In this document: positions 13,326-22,194 of the stretch, piece after piece | Position numbering within the stretch: the first letter of the stretch is position 1 | How the letters are laid out: each line of letters begins with the position of its first letter | NCBI GenBank assembly: GCA_910579135.1 | Contig: CAJTTM010000009.1 | Span: 1-64,000, forward strand | Reading direction: 5' to 3' | DNA from: an uncultured Erysipelotrichales bacterium | GTDB lineage: Bacteria; Bacillota_I; Bacilli_A; Erysipelotrichales; Coprobacillaceae | Length of the DNA stretch: 64,000 nt | Notes under the pieces: generated by a model | What the model was told of the DNA's origin: nothing | The model's database searches: none | The model's input: only the letters and a program-made list of their open reading frames with translations | Made by a program: the position numbers and the translations under genes

Positions 13326-14138
13326 ATGTACAAACAAATTAATAATGCTTATTCTTATATTTATTCAAAATACCCTCAACCTATAGATATCGCTATAATA
13401 TGTGGATCTGGTTTAGGAAAACTTGCCGAACAGTTAGAAAATCCTATTACTATTGATTACAATGATATTCCACACTTCCCAGTTTCTACTATTTTAGGTC
13501 ATGAAGGAAAGCTTATTATTGGAACATTATGTGATAAAACAATTATTGCAATGAAAGGTCGTTTCCATTATTATGAAGGGCATGATATGGATGTTGTAAC
13601 TTTACCTATTAGAGTTTTTTCAAAGTTAGGAATTCAAACTTTAATTGTTACTAATGCTTGCGGAGGAATTAGAGAAGATTTAAATCCTGGTCAAATTACA
13701 CTTATTAGTGATCATTTAGGATTCATGGCACCAAGCCCATTACGTGGTCCTAATTTAGATGAATTTGGTCCTCGTTTTCAAGATATGAGTGATGTTTATT
13801 CTAAAGATTTAAGAATTCTTGCAAAAGAATCAGCAAAGAAAGTCAATGTTGATGTTAAAGAAGGTATTTATTGTTTCTTTAAAGGTCCTATGTTTGAAAC
13901 ACCAGCAGAAATCAGAGCATTTAAGGTATTAGGTGCAGATATGGTAGGAATGTCTACTGTTCCTGAAGCTATTGTCGCAAGACATTGTGGTATGAAAACA
14001 TTAGGAATTTCTTTAGTCACAAATAAGGCTGCTGGTTTATCTTCTAATGAATTAAACCATCAGGAAGTTATGGAAGCTGCTAATAGTGCTGAAGAAAGAA
14101 TGATTAAATTTGTTAAACAATTTATTAAAGATATATAG
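13326..14138 (+). CDS. punA: Purine nucleoside phosphorylase
   Basis: A 270-aa trimeric-type (inosine/guanosine) phosphorylase. Family motifs include CGSGLGKLAEQL near 28-39, GHEGKL near 59, KGRFHYYEGH near 78-87, NACGGI near 113, and GPMFETPAEIRA plus MVGMSTVPE in the substrate pocket. It splits purine nucleosides with phosphate for salvage. The start is the ATG behind GGGAGG; an upstream in-frame codon lies in the ferritin terminator. Confidence 0.92.
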   Translation: MYKQINNAYSYIYSKYPQPIDIAIICGSGLGKLAEQLENPITIDYNDIPHFPVSTILGHEGKLIIGTLCDKTIIAMKGRFHYYEGHDMDVVTLPIRVFSKLGIQTLIVTNACGGIREDLNPGQITLISDHLGFMAPSPLRGPNLDEFGPRFQDMSDVYSKDLRILAKESAKKVNVDVKEGIYCFFKGPMFETPAEIRAFKVLGADMVGMSTVPEAIVARHCGMKTLGISLVTNKAAGLSSNELNHQEVMEAANSAEERMIKFVKQFIKDI

Positions 14139-14193
14139 AGATATAAAACATATCTCTATTTTTATTTAAAAACACAAGCTTATGCTTGTGTTA
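14137..14193. terminator. Back-to-back terminators
   Basis: Rightward: AGAGATATAAAACATATCTCT then ATTTTTATTT ends punA. Leftward: ACACAAGCATAAGCTTGTGT then TTTTAAAT ends the ketopantoate reductase-like gene. Confidence 0.7.
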
Positions 14194-15099
14194 TATACTC
14201 TTTCTCTTTAATTCTAAATGAAAGAAAGTTGTCTGTGGTACTGATACGCCATACTTCTTAGCTTCTTCTACCAAATAACCACTAAAAGTTTCTAATTCAT
14301 TCCTACGATGTTTTTGAATATCTCTAGATAAAGAACTTGTTGCATTTTCTGGTTGGTTATATAATATCTCATTATAATGCTTTTCAACTAGGTTTTCATC
14401 TAATATGATTCCCTTTGCTAGTGCTACATTATAAGCCTCTTTCAATAATTCTTTATACTCATGACATCTTATCTTAGAAACCTTAATTTCTATATTTGTA
14501 CAATTATAATAAGCTGTTAAAGTATTATATGCACAATTAAGAATATATTTTGTCCACAATTCTCTTTCAATATAATCAGATAAAGCACAATCAATTGATG
14601 CTTCATTCATTAAATCACAGACCCTTTGATTTTTTTCCTCATGCTTTCCACCCACATACAAATATGCTGTTTCACCTTGTTGAACAATAGAATAGTCTTC
14701 TTTAAAGAAAGAAACAATATAAATCAAAGAATTGACTACATAACCTTTGTCTAAAACCTCTTCACAAATCTCACCATGATTCACACCATTTAAAACAGGA
14801 ATAATAATTGTATCATCTTTAATACAAGGCTTTATTTGTTCTAAAACTTCTCTTAAAGAATAATTTTTAACACAAATAAAAATATAATCTTGTTTTCCAG
14901 CCTTTAAAGGTTCGTCCACTACATTAGGATGCGTAGTAAAATCACCATGTAAATCACTAGAAAGAGATAAACCATTTTGCTTTAACGATTCATATCTTTC
15001 CCCTCTAGCAACCAAAGTCACATCTTGATAGTGTTTAGATAAAAGCGAAGCCATATATCCACCAACACCACCTATTCCAATAACCATAATTCGTCCCAT
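14191..15099 (-). CDS. Ketopantoate reductase family (ApbA/PanE-like)
   Basis: A 302-aa NADPH-dependent 2-dehydropantoate reductase-like enzyme. The N-terminal Rossmann loop GIGGVGGYMAS (about 7-17), CVKNYSL near 76, and VLNGVNHGE near 101-109 are present. The C-terminal helical domain includes ENATSSLSRDIQKHRRNELE, typical of the family's substrate Lys/Glu region. No other pantothenate gene is nearby, so PanE activity is likely but not certain; other ApbA-like reductases use different 2-oxoacids. Confidence 0.75.
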   Translation of the reverse strand: MGRIMVIGIGGVGGYMASLLSKHYQDVTLVARGERYESLKQNGLSLSSDLHGDFTTHPNVVDEPLKAGKQDYIFICVKNYSLREVLEQIKPCIKDDTIIIPVLNGVNHGEICEEVLDKGYVVNSLIYIVSFFKEDYSIVQQGETAYLYVGGKHEEKNQRVCDLMNEASIDCALSDYIERELWTKYILNCAYNTLTAYYNCTNIEIKVSKIRCHEYKELLKEAYNVALAKGIILDENLVEKHYNEILYNQPENATSSLSRDIQKHRRNELETFSGYLVEEAKKYGVSVPQTTFFHLELKRKSI

Positions 15100-15171
15100 A
15101 AAAATCTTTTCCCTTCTTTACTATATTATAGCATAGATTATTTTTATATGGAATTTATAATATCATTTATC

Positions 15172-15567
15172 TCATTGTTCATCCCAATAATCAATGATCT
15201 CATCAAGAATATTCACAAATCTAGTCATTTCTTTTGGACTAATTTTTTCCTCAAAATAACTTTCTGTTTTTTTAATCTTCACTTTAATCTCTGACTGTAT
15301 TTCTAAATAAGATTCACTTAAAAAAATACATTCATTTTTTATGATAATAAAACCTTTATTTTCCAATGATCTTATAATACTTGTTGCTTGTTCTTTGGTA
15401 TAATTTGCTATTTCAAAAGCTTCTTTCAATCCTATTCTTTTAATATATTCTAATTCTGATAAAAATGTATATTCTATTTCTGTTAAATTATATTGATTTA
15501 ATATCTCTTTTCTTCTATTTTTTCTTAACGTATATAAATAAACAATTCTTTTTGTAATTTGATCCAT
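15172..15567 (-). CDS. MarR-type transcription regulator
   Basis: A 131-aa winged-helix protein with N-terminal dimerisation helix, an HTH around residues 44-70 (LKEAFEIANYTKEQATSIIR), then a wing (KGFIIIKNECIFLS). The recognition helix is in the MarR position. The ATG behind GGGTGA is chosen over a GTG nine bases upstream. It stands alone; its target is not evident. Confidence 0.65.
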   Translation of the reverse strand: MDQITKRIVYLYTLRKNRRKEILNQYNLTEIEYTFLSELEYIKRIGLKEAFEIANYTKEQATSIIRSLENKGFIIIKNECIFLSESYLEIQSEIKVKIKKTESYFEEKISPKEMTRFVNILDEIIDYWDEQ

Positions 15568-15674
15568 ATATATCACCCATTCTTATTATATGATAAAAAG
15601 ATGAATTTTCTGTGACTTTAAACTCTTTTCCATATTTTATATATTTGTAGTATAATAATATAGGGAGGACATTC

Positions 15675-15974
15675 ATGAAAAAATATCGTTTAATTTTAGG
15701 ATTTACAAATATAATTATCGCAAGTATTTCTTTATTTTTAGTTACACATTATCATATATATAATTTTACTTTCTTAATGTGGATATTTGCTTTTATACTT
15801 ATTGGTTATAATGTAAGTATGTTTACTTATAAAAATAACTATTCTTTTATATATTTTAGTGAAATTATTATAGGCTTATTATATATTCTTAACCCAATTA
15901 TAACTTGTTTAGTAGGATCTCTATATCTATTTATTATGTCTGCTATATTATTTTTTTATAAACAACATTCCTGA
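15675..15974 (+). CDS. Small membrane protein
   Basis: A 99-aa, very hydrophobic protein with three or four predicted TM helices and few charged residues. GGGAGG precedes the ATG. The 3' end overlaps the convergent MocR gene by 19 bp. No family recognised. Confidence 0.55.
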   Translation: MKKYRLILGFTNIIIASISLFLVTHYHIYNFTFLMWIFAFILIGYNVSMFTYKNNYSFIYFSEIIIGLLYILNPIITCLVGSLYLFIMSAILFFYKQHS

Positions 15975-17275
15975 ATTAATTTTGACAATAAAGAAATTGA
16001 CTGATTTATTTTTTTAGTATCAATAGAAGCAAAAGATATCTTTAATATATGATGTACTATAGGATTAATTGCAATCTTATTTTCAATACATTTTTCTTCT
16101 AATCTATTTTCATCTATATCTTTTAATTCAATACAATAACATAAATAAGCTTCATTTAAATAATGCTGATAAGGTAGATGCTCTTCTATCGCTTTTTTCA
16201 TTTCTATATATTTTTCTTTATATTCTTTCTTTAATTTTCTTAAATGCTTTTCTAAATACCCATCTACAATATATCTAGAAAAAGCTAATTGTTCTAATTT
16301 TGAAGCAGTAGGTCCATAATCATTTTTAAAATGTTGATATATCTTTGAATACTGATCATTTAACACCATATAACTTATTCTAAGTGAAGGTAATAACAAT
16401 CTAGAAAAAGAACCACAATAAATAATATTATCATTTTTAGAAAAACCTTGCATAGCATGATGATGTTTTGAGGCATATGTTAATTCTCCATTATAATCAT
16501 CTTCAATAATAAGAATGTTATGTTCTGTTGTATAAGTCATCAATTCTTCTCTTAGGTGATTCGAAATAGGTCTTTTCTTATTTCCTTGCGAAGCACTATT
16601 CATATATAAAACATCTACATCGTATTTTTTTAAATCTTCTACATCAATTCCACCATCATTACTATTTATAATCTTCACTTCATATCCATAAGATTCAAAT
16701 ACTCTTTGAGCTTGATCAGCTTCTTTTTCCATTGCGATAACTGTTTCTTTTTCAAAAAGACCACATAATATAAATAATAATGATTGATAATTAGATCCAA
16801 TGAGTATTTTATCTGGTTGACTTAAAACTCCTCTTATTTTATAGGCATATTGACAAATTGCTTCTCTTAAAACATATTCACCTTGACTATCCCCATATGT
16901 TGACATATTTATCCTATCATCTAATACATCTTTAATATATCTTTTCCATGTACTCACTTCAAAACTATCTTGTGATACAGTTTGAGAACGAAAATCATAT
17001 AAATAAGAAACAGGCTTATGTATCATAGAATATTGATCAAACTGCTTATGAAGTTGTATTCTTTCTTCTTCAATATTTACAAAATAACCTATTTGAGGAA
17101 CACTATAAATATATCCATCAATTAATAGCTTTTCATAAGCATGTTCAATTGTTGTTTGACTAGCCTTAAACATCTCACAACTCTTTCTAATGCTTGGTAA
17201 TTGTGCTCCTTTTTTTAAATATCCATTAATAATATCCTCTCTATATTTAAAATAAACTTTTTCATATTTCTTCAT
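15956..17275 (-). CDS. MocR-type GntR/aminotransferase regulator
   Basis: A 439-aa fusion of an N-terminal GntR winged helix (about 1-70; SIRKSCEMFKASQTTIEHAY) to an aminotransferase class I-like domain. A PLP-lysine is not obvious at the usual SFSRLLLPSLRISYM site, where S-F-S-R replaces S-x-S-K. MocR proteins are regulators that sense PLP or amino-acid adducts (PdxR, GabR). If the lysine is truly absent this one may not bind PLP covalently. No pdx or gab gene is adjacent. The ATG behind AGGTGATTAAG is used. Confidence 0.75.
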   Translation of the reverse strand: MKKYEKVYFKYREDIINGYLKKGAQLPSIRKSCEMFKASQTTIEHAYEKLLIDGYIYSVPQIGYFVNIEEERIQLHKQFDQYSMIHKPVSYLYDFRSQTVSQDSFEVSTWKRYIKDVLDDRINMSTYGDSQGEYVLREAICQYAYKIRGVLSQPDKILIGSNYQSLLFILCGLFEKETVIAMEKEADQAQRVFESYGYEVKIINSNDGGIDVEDLKKYDVDVLYMNSASQGNKKRPISNHLREELMTYTTEHNILIIEDDYNGELTYASKHHHAMQGFSKNDNIIYCGSFSRLLLPSLRISYMVLNDQYSKIYQHFKNDYGPTASKLEQLAFSRYIVDGYLEKHLRKLKKEYKEKYIEMKKAIEEHLPYQHYLNEAYLCYCIELKDIDENRLEEKCIENKIAINPIVHHILKISFASIDTKKINQSISLLSKLIQECCL

Positions 17276-17342
17276 CTTAATCACCTATGAAACATTTTAC
17301 TAAACACTTATTTAATAGTCTATAATAAATTTCTACAAGAAA

Positions 17343-17372
17343 AACTATCTCCTTACTACAAAGAGATAGTTC
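17343..17372 (-). terminator. Terminator after the esterase gene
   Basis: Read leftward, AACTATCTC...GAGATAGTT with a T-rich end. It directly follows the stop codon of the hydrolase gene. Confidence 0.65.
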
Positions 17373-17375
17373 ATT

Positions 17376-18611
17376 TTAAATTTGTTCTTTTATCCATTGC
17401 CATACTAATTGATGACTTTCATCACATTTAGCTTCATTATTATCAAAATAAATCCATGACCAATGTCCATTATATTGGTAAGGATTCCCCTTATCATCAT
17501 TATATTTTCCTGATGTATCAATAACATGATCAAAAGTAGAAACATGTAAAGAAGAAGCACTCATTGCTTTCAATCTTTTGATAGTAGGAATTTCATGCAA
17601 ACTAGGAAGAACAACTGGATCATCCTTAGAATAAATGAAAAACATTGGTAAATCTTTAATAGATGATAATTGTTCATCTGTTATACATTCATCTTTTAAA
17701 GCTTCACAAATTGGAATAATAGCTCGATATTGTTTAGGATACTTAATAGCCATTAAAAGTGACATATATCCACCATTTGAACATCCCACTAAGATAACCC
17801 TTTTAGCTTGACATCTTTTTTGAAAATACAGAATAAGTTCATTTAAAGATTCTTGATAAAAAGAATTATCATCTGCAATAATATGACCATTATTTAAATT
17901 TGTTTGTTTACCATCTTTATCCATCCAATATGTTGGACATTGAGGTACCAATATATTAACCTTTCCAACTATTTCTTGGAATTTATGGCTTGTGAGAGCC
18001 GTTACTTTATTCGCAAGTAAAGTTACGTAAGGATCAGTTTGGTTAACTCCTCCTTCTCCTAAACCATGCAACCATACAATAAGTGTATCGCTACTAGGGA
18101 CATCATAATAAGCATAACGATATAAGGTATGATCACTTGATTGAAAATGATCTAATTTAAATACATCAGCATCTGTTATTTTATCTGTAAATTCTGTATC
18201 TATATTAAAATCTTTAACCATAGATCCTTGAGATGTTAATCTTGCATTATCATTTTTAGTAATTGTTAGAAAATAAGGATCGCTCCATGTATTAAACTGA
18301 GTTTTCATACTAAATAATAATGGTGAACCCATTTCTGGGCTAACATAAAGTTCTAAAGCTATATAATTTGAAGATCCTTGAACTGCATTAGCTGATTGAT
18401 CACATAAATAGACATTTATAATTTGTCGTTCTATTTCAACAACTTCTATTGGGTAATCTTTTTTAGAAAAATGACATATTTGTTTTGTTTCTACTACTTT
18501 AAGATCATCTTTACTTATACTATCTAATTGGCTATCTAAAGCTATTAATACCTTAGAAACTCCACATCCCCAATCATATCCACTTATATAGATACTATAT
18601 GTTCCTTTCAT
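17376..18611 (-). CDS. Alpha/beta hydrolase with N-terminal sandwich domain
   Basis: A 411-aa protein with an N-terminal beta-rich domain (about 1-150) and a C-terminal alpha/beta hydrolase. The oxyanion region is VWLHGLGEGG, the nucleophile Ser is in LVGCSNGGYMS, the acid is probably Asp in YSKDDPV, and a late His in NGHWSW. The layout is that of esterase/PHB-depolymerase- or feruloyl-esterase-like enzymes. There is no signal peptide, so it probably acts in the cytoplasm. The gene lies 12 nt after a HAD phosphatase gene. Confidence 0.7.
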   Translation of the reverse strand: MKGTYSIYISGYDWGCGVSKVLIALDSQLDSISKDDLKVVETKQICHFSKKDYPIEVVEIERQIINVYLCDQSANAVQGSSNYIALELYVSPEMGSPLLFSMKTQFNTWSDPYFLTITKNDNARLTSQGSMVKDFNIDTEFTDKITDADVFKLDHFQSSDHTLYRYAYYDVPSSDTLIVWLHGLGEGGVNQTDPYVTLLANKVTALTSHKFQEIVGKVNILVPQCPTYWMDKDGKQTNLNNGHIIADDNSFYQESLNELILYFQKRCQAKRVILVGCSNGGYMSLLMAIKYPKQYRAIIPICEALKDECITDEQLSSIKDLPMFFIYSKDDPVVLPSLHEIPTIKRLKAMSASSLHVSTFDHVIDTSGKYNDDKGNPYQYNGHWSWIYFDNNEAKCDESHQLVWQWIKEQI

Positions 18612-18623
18612 AATCTTCTCCTT

Positions 18624-19475
18624 TTATTCACTAAGGACAGGCATATGTTTATATAATGAAGCAGCTATTCCATCTTCTTCATTTGATAAAGTAATTTCAT
18701 CTGCAATATCTTTTAATTCTTGTACAGCATTTTCCATAGCCACACCTATTCCAGCATATTTCACCATTGATGAATCATTTTGTCCATCACCAAAAGCAAT
18801 CATCTCATCTCTATTATATCCCATTGGAATTAAAACGGTATCTAAAGCCTTTGCTTTATCAATTCCTTTTGCAGTAAATTCAAAATAGAAATCACCTGTA
18901 AACATACAACTTAATGTATCCTTAAAAGGTTCCATCATTTCCTTATAATGTTCTTGTAAATATTCAGGATCACTAGTTGTCAATATTTTATTTAAAGGAT
19001 AATCTACAAAAGCTGCTAGATCATCAATCTCACATAGCTTAAACTTTCCACCTCTTGATTCATATTGAATCACATCAAAAGGTTTTCCTTTCCAAGTAAT
19101 CCAATTATCATATACATTATTTACAAACATATATTCACCCTTATCAATCATAGGACGAACTTTTTCAAATTTCTTCATATGTTCTAATACTGCTTTTCCT
19201 TCTTCTACACTCATCGCTTGATTAAATATCACTTCTTTTGTTTGACAATCAATCACTTTTGATCCATTAAACGCAACAAGTAACCCATGGTATTTATCCA
19301 TTTGTAATTCTTTTGCGATATCTTCTAATCCAGAAGTTGGTCTTCCAGAAGCTAGAATCAATATTACTCCTTTTTCTTCAGCTTTTAATAAAGCTTCTTT
19401 TGTTTTTGGTGTAATCACTTTCTTACCATTAGTTAATGTCCCATCAACATCCATAATAATAACTTTTATACTCAT
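18624..19475 (-). CDS. Cof-type HAD sugar-phosphate phosphatase
   Basis: A 283-aa HAD phosphatase, IIB cap type. Motif I DVDGTLTNG at 9-17, motif II ASGRPTSG at 42-49, motif III Lys in KGIDKAKAL, motif IV FGDGQNDSSM are all present. Substrates of Cof proteins are usually sugar phosphates or phospho-cofactors. It is one of four Cof paralogues in this window (also 35780, 42402, 52928). Confidence 0.85.
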   Translation of the reverse strand: MSIKVIIMDVDGTLTNGKKVITPKTKEALLKAEEKGVILILASGRPTSGLEDIAKELQMDKYHGLLVAFNGSKVIDCQTKEVIFNQAMSVEEGKAVLEHMKKFEKVRPMIDKGEYMFVNNVYDNWITWKGKPFDVIQYESRGGKFKLCEIDDLAAFVDYPLNKILTTSDPEYLQEHYKEMMEPFKDTLSCMFTGDFYFEFTAKGIDKAKALDTVLIPMGYNRDEMIAFGDGQNDSSMVKYAGIGVAMENAVQELKDIADEITLSNEEDGIAASLYKHMPVLSE

Positions 19476-19599
19476 ATATTTCCCTCCTATATATAGCTAA
19501 TCATATACAAATAATATATTTTTTCAATATTTCATACTTAATTTGAAAAAAAATTATAAGTATTTTTCTAATTTATGGCAAATTATTTTCAAGTGGACT

Positions 19600-19717
19600 A
19601 AAAAAGAGTGGCTATTCCACTCCCGTTTAGAATCGTATTCCAGATGACGAAACACTTACTTATAACTATCTCAGTTAAAGGTCGAGATTTACCTTCTGTT
19701 AAGTTAAAAAGATTAAC
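19600..19717 (-). ncRNA. Structured leader or 3' RNA between recO and HAD gene
   Basis: Read leftward after recO: a hairpin AAGTTAA/TTAACTT, then ATCTC...GAGAT overlapping AAGGT/ACCTT, a 40-nt linker, and a terminator GAGTGG-AATAG-CCACTC with six T (19622-19600). Alternative pairing before a terminator, 125 nt before the HAD start codon, looks like an attenuator or riboswitch, or a small RNA cut from the recO 3' end. No known class is recognised. Confidence 0.4.
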
Positions 19718-20461
19718 TTATATACCTTTAAATAAACTATCAACAAAAACTTTTGATTTAAACTGAATACCTGCGTATTCCTCTATATAATAATCAAAAA
19801 AAGGAATTAATTCTTTAAGAAAGACATCATCATAATGAAACTTATCAATATCATTAATACTTAACTTATTAAGATGTCTAAAAGCTTTTAAAACCTGTAC
19901 TTCCATTAAAGGAAGTGATCCTCTATGTTCATAACAAACAAATCCTCCATTTAAAGAGATAGAAACAACCTTTTTATCATCACAATGAATACATTTATTG
20001 ACTTCTAATTCAACACCCTCATGTTTTAAAACATGAGATAAGAAAAACAAATAAACACCTAAAACTGAATAACCATTATTTAAAGCCTCTAAAGAAGTTT
20101 TTAAAAATTGAAACTGTTCTAAAGAAGGTTGATTTTCTTCCACATAGCGATAATAATATTCTAAAATAACATTCGCAATAATTTCACTATCTATATTTTC
20201 CTTGATTTGTCGATAATATTGACTGACTTCTGATCTAATTAAAGTTGAAATTCCCTTTTTTAAAATAATATCTAAATAGCTATTAGTTATAGGCGAACAC
20301 CCAGAAGCAGTTTTACTTGTTAGTTTCCTTGCTCCTTTCACCATAACACTTATCTTTCCATATTCTAAACTATAAATATGAGCAATAACATCATTTTCCT
20401 TATAAGGAGTATTTTTTAAAATAATCGCTTCTATTCTCTGTTGATTAGTAGTCGTTTTCAT
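19718..20461 (-). CDS. recO: DNA repair protein RecO
   Basis: A 247-aa RecO of normal length. N-terminal OB fold (ILKNTPYKENDVIAHIYSLE, then VMVKGARK) and C-terminal zinc-finger remnant with C-x2-C (NKCIHCDD) and one further Cys-x(n)-His (GFVCYEHRG) are visible. It loads RecA with RecF/RecR in gap repair. It is last in the ybeY-cdd-era-recO cluster, overlapping era by 17 bp. Confidence 0.92.
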   Translation of the reverse strand: MKTTTNQQRIEAIILKNTPYKENDVIAHIYSLEYGKISVMVKGARKLTSKTASGCSPITNSYLDIILKKGISTLIRSEVSQYYRQIKENIDSEIIANVILEYYYRYVEENQPSLEQFQFLKTSLEALNNGYSVLGVYLFFLSHVLKHEGVELEVNKCIHCDDKKVVSISLNGGFVCYEHRGSLPLMEVQVLKAFRHLNKLSINDIDKFHYDDVFLKELIPFFDYYIEEYAGIQFKSKVFVDSLFKGI

Positions 20462-21335
20462 CGTAACCGAACTCTCTTAAATATTTCTGTTTATTACGCC
20501 AATTCTTTTCTACTTTTACAAATAATTCTAAAGAAACAGGAGTCTGTAAGAATCTTTTCATTTCTCTTCTTGCATTCTCTCTGATTTTTTTGATCATTTG
20601 TCCACCCTTACCAATAATAATTCCTTTTTGACTTGGTCTATCCACAACAATAGCTGCCATGATTTCTACACCATTTTCATCTTCACTCATTTTTTCAATG
20701 ACAATCGCAACACTATGAGGAACTTCTTCTCTTGTAAAGTATAAAATCTTTTCTCTAATAAATTCTGCCATAATAAATTTTTCAGGATGATCAGTAATAT
20801 GATCTTTTGGATAATACATAACACCTTCATTAAGTTCGTTCTTAATTGTTTTTAAAAGAACATCTACATTATCTCCATTCATTGCACTTATTGGAATAAT
20901 TTCTTTAAATGAATACAATTCTTTCCATTCACTTAACTTCTTAATAATTTCATCCTTGCTTAATAAATCAATCTTATTTAAAAGAAGATAAACTGGTCCA
21001 TCAGCCTCTTTTAATCTTTCTACAATAAAACGATCACCTCTACCAATCTTTTCATCAGCAGGCGCAATAAATAAAACAACATCTACTCCATAAATACTAT
21101 TAAGGGCTGTTGTATTCATAAACGAACCCAAACCATCTTGTGGTTTATGAATGCCTGGTGTATCCATAAAAATAATCTGTGACTCATCATCAGTATAAAT
21201 ACCCTGAATGGTATTCCTTGTTGTTTGAGCAGTTGATGAAATAATTGCTAGTTTTGTTTCTAAAATATGATTTAATAATGTTGACTTCCCAACATTAGGT
21301 CTTCCTACTATACTTACAAATCCTGATTTAAACAT
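20445..21335 (-). CDS. era: GTPase Era
   Basis: A 296-aa Era. G1 GRPNVGKS at 11-18, switch Thr in TTRNTIQGI, G3 DTPG near 59-62, G4 NKID near 121-124, G5 SAM, and a C-terminal KH domain (GIIIGKGGQMIKKI). It binds the 16S rRNA 3' end and assists 30S assembly. Start codon overlaps the cdd stop (TAATG). Confidence 0.97.
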   Translation of the reverse strand: MFKSGFVSIVGRPNVGKSTLLNHILETKLAIISSTAQTTRNTIQGIYTDDESQIIFMDTPGIHKPQDGLGSFMNTTALNSIYGVDVVLFIAPADEKIGRGDRFIVERLKEADGPVYLLLNKIDLLSKDEIIKKLSEWKELYSFKEIIPISAMNGDNVDVLLKTIKNELNEGVMYYPKDHITDHPEKFIMAEFIREKILYFTREEVPHSVAIVIEKMSEDENGVEIMAAIVVDRPSQKGIIIGKGGQMIKKIRENARREMKRFLQTPVSLELFVKVEKNWRNKQKYLREFGYDENDY

Positions 21336-21730
21336 TATAAACTCTCTCCTATAAACGCTAATGGCATTAACTTTTCTATATTTGTGACTTGATAAAAATC
21401 TTTACACCCTAAAATAATAGGTGTTTGAGGATTCATCAATTCAGATAAGACTTGACGACAAGCTCCACATGGAGAAATCAAAGGCTGACAATCTGCAACG
21501 ATTGCGAGTGCTAAAATATCATCTTTTCTATATCCTTGACAATAAGCTTGAAAAACTGCATTTCTTTCAGCACACATCGTTGAACCATACGCCGCATTTT
21601 CAATATTACAACCATGAATTTTTTTGCCATCTTTAAGCAAAAGACAAGCACCTACCGCAAAATGAGAATAAGGTATATATGCCTTTTCACTTGCTTGAAA
21701 AGCCTCATCTACTAATATTTGATAATCCAT
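21335..21730 (-). CDS. cdd: Cytidine deaminase
   Basis: A 131-aa homotetrameric-type cytidine deaminase. The zinc motif is C-A-E-R near 53 (STMCAERNAVF) and PCGACRQVL near 87-95; the catalytic Glu is in CAE. It converts cytidine to uridine for pyrimidine salvage. TAATG overlaps join it to ybeY upstream and era downstream. Confidence 0.95.
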   Translation of the reverse strand: MDYQILVDEAFQASEKAYIPYSHFAVGACLLLKDGKKIHGCNIENAAYGSTMCAERNAVFQAYCQGYRKDDILALAIVADCQPLISPCGACRQVLSELMNPQTPIILGCKDFYQVTNIEKLMPLAFIGESL

Positions 21731-22194
21731 TAGTCTTTCTCTCTTTCAATATGTAAAAAACTTAAAATTTCTTTTTGTTTACTAAACATAACTTTTTCAT
21801 CTTCTTCATTCATGTGATCATATCCTAATAAATGTAACAATCCATGAGTAAATAAAAAACACATCTCTCTTCTTAAAGAATGTTCATATTCTTCAGCTTG
21901 ACTTTTCGCATGGTCAACTGAAATAAAAATATCTCCAATATTTCTAGGCATGCCATCAACATAAAATTGATCATTATCCTCTAAAGCAAAACTAATGACA
22001 TCAGTTGCTCTATCAATCTGTCGATATTCCCTATTAATTTCATGAATTCTTTCATCATCAACTAATACACAAGACATTTCAATATCATCATCAATCTTTA
22101 AATCATCTAAAGTTGTTTCAATAATTTTCATAAAATCATTTTCATAATCTTCTTGAAAATTATTGACTTCACTCGTATACATAAAATCAATCAT
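21730..22194 (-). CDS. ybeY: Endoribonuclease YbeY
   Basis: A 154-aa YbeY. The metal-binding signature HGLLHLLGYDH lies near 115-125. It takes part in 16S rRNA maturation and ribosome quality control. The start codon directly follows the stop of the C39 peptidase/ABC gene, so the two are translationally coupled, an unusual neighbour for this gene. Confidence 0.95.
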   Translation of the reverse strand: MIDFMYTSEVNNFQEDYENDFMKIIETTLDDLKIDDDIEMSCVLVDDERIHEINREYRQIDRATDVISFALEDNDQFYVDGMPRNIGDIFISVDHAKSQAEEYEHSLRREMCFLFTHGLLHLLGYDHMNEEDEKVMFSKQKEILSFLHIEREKD

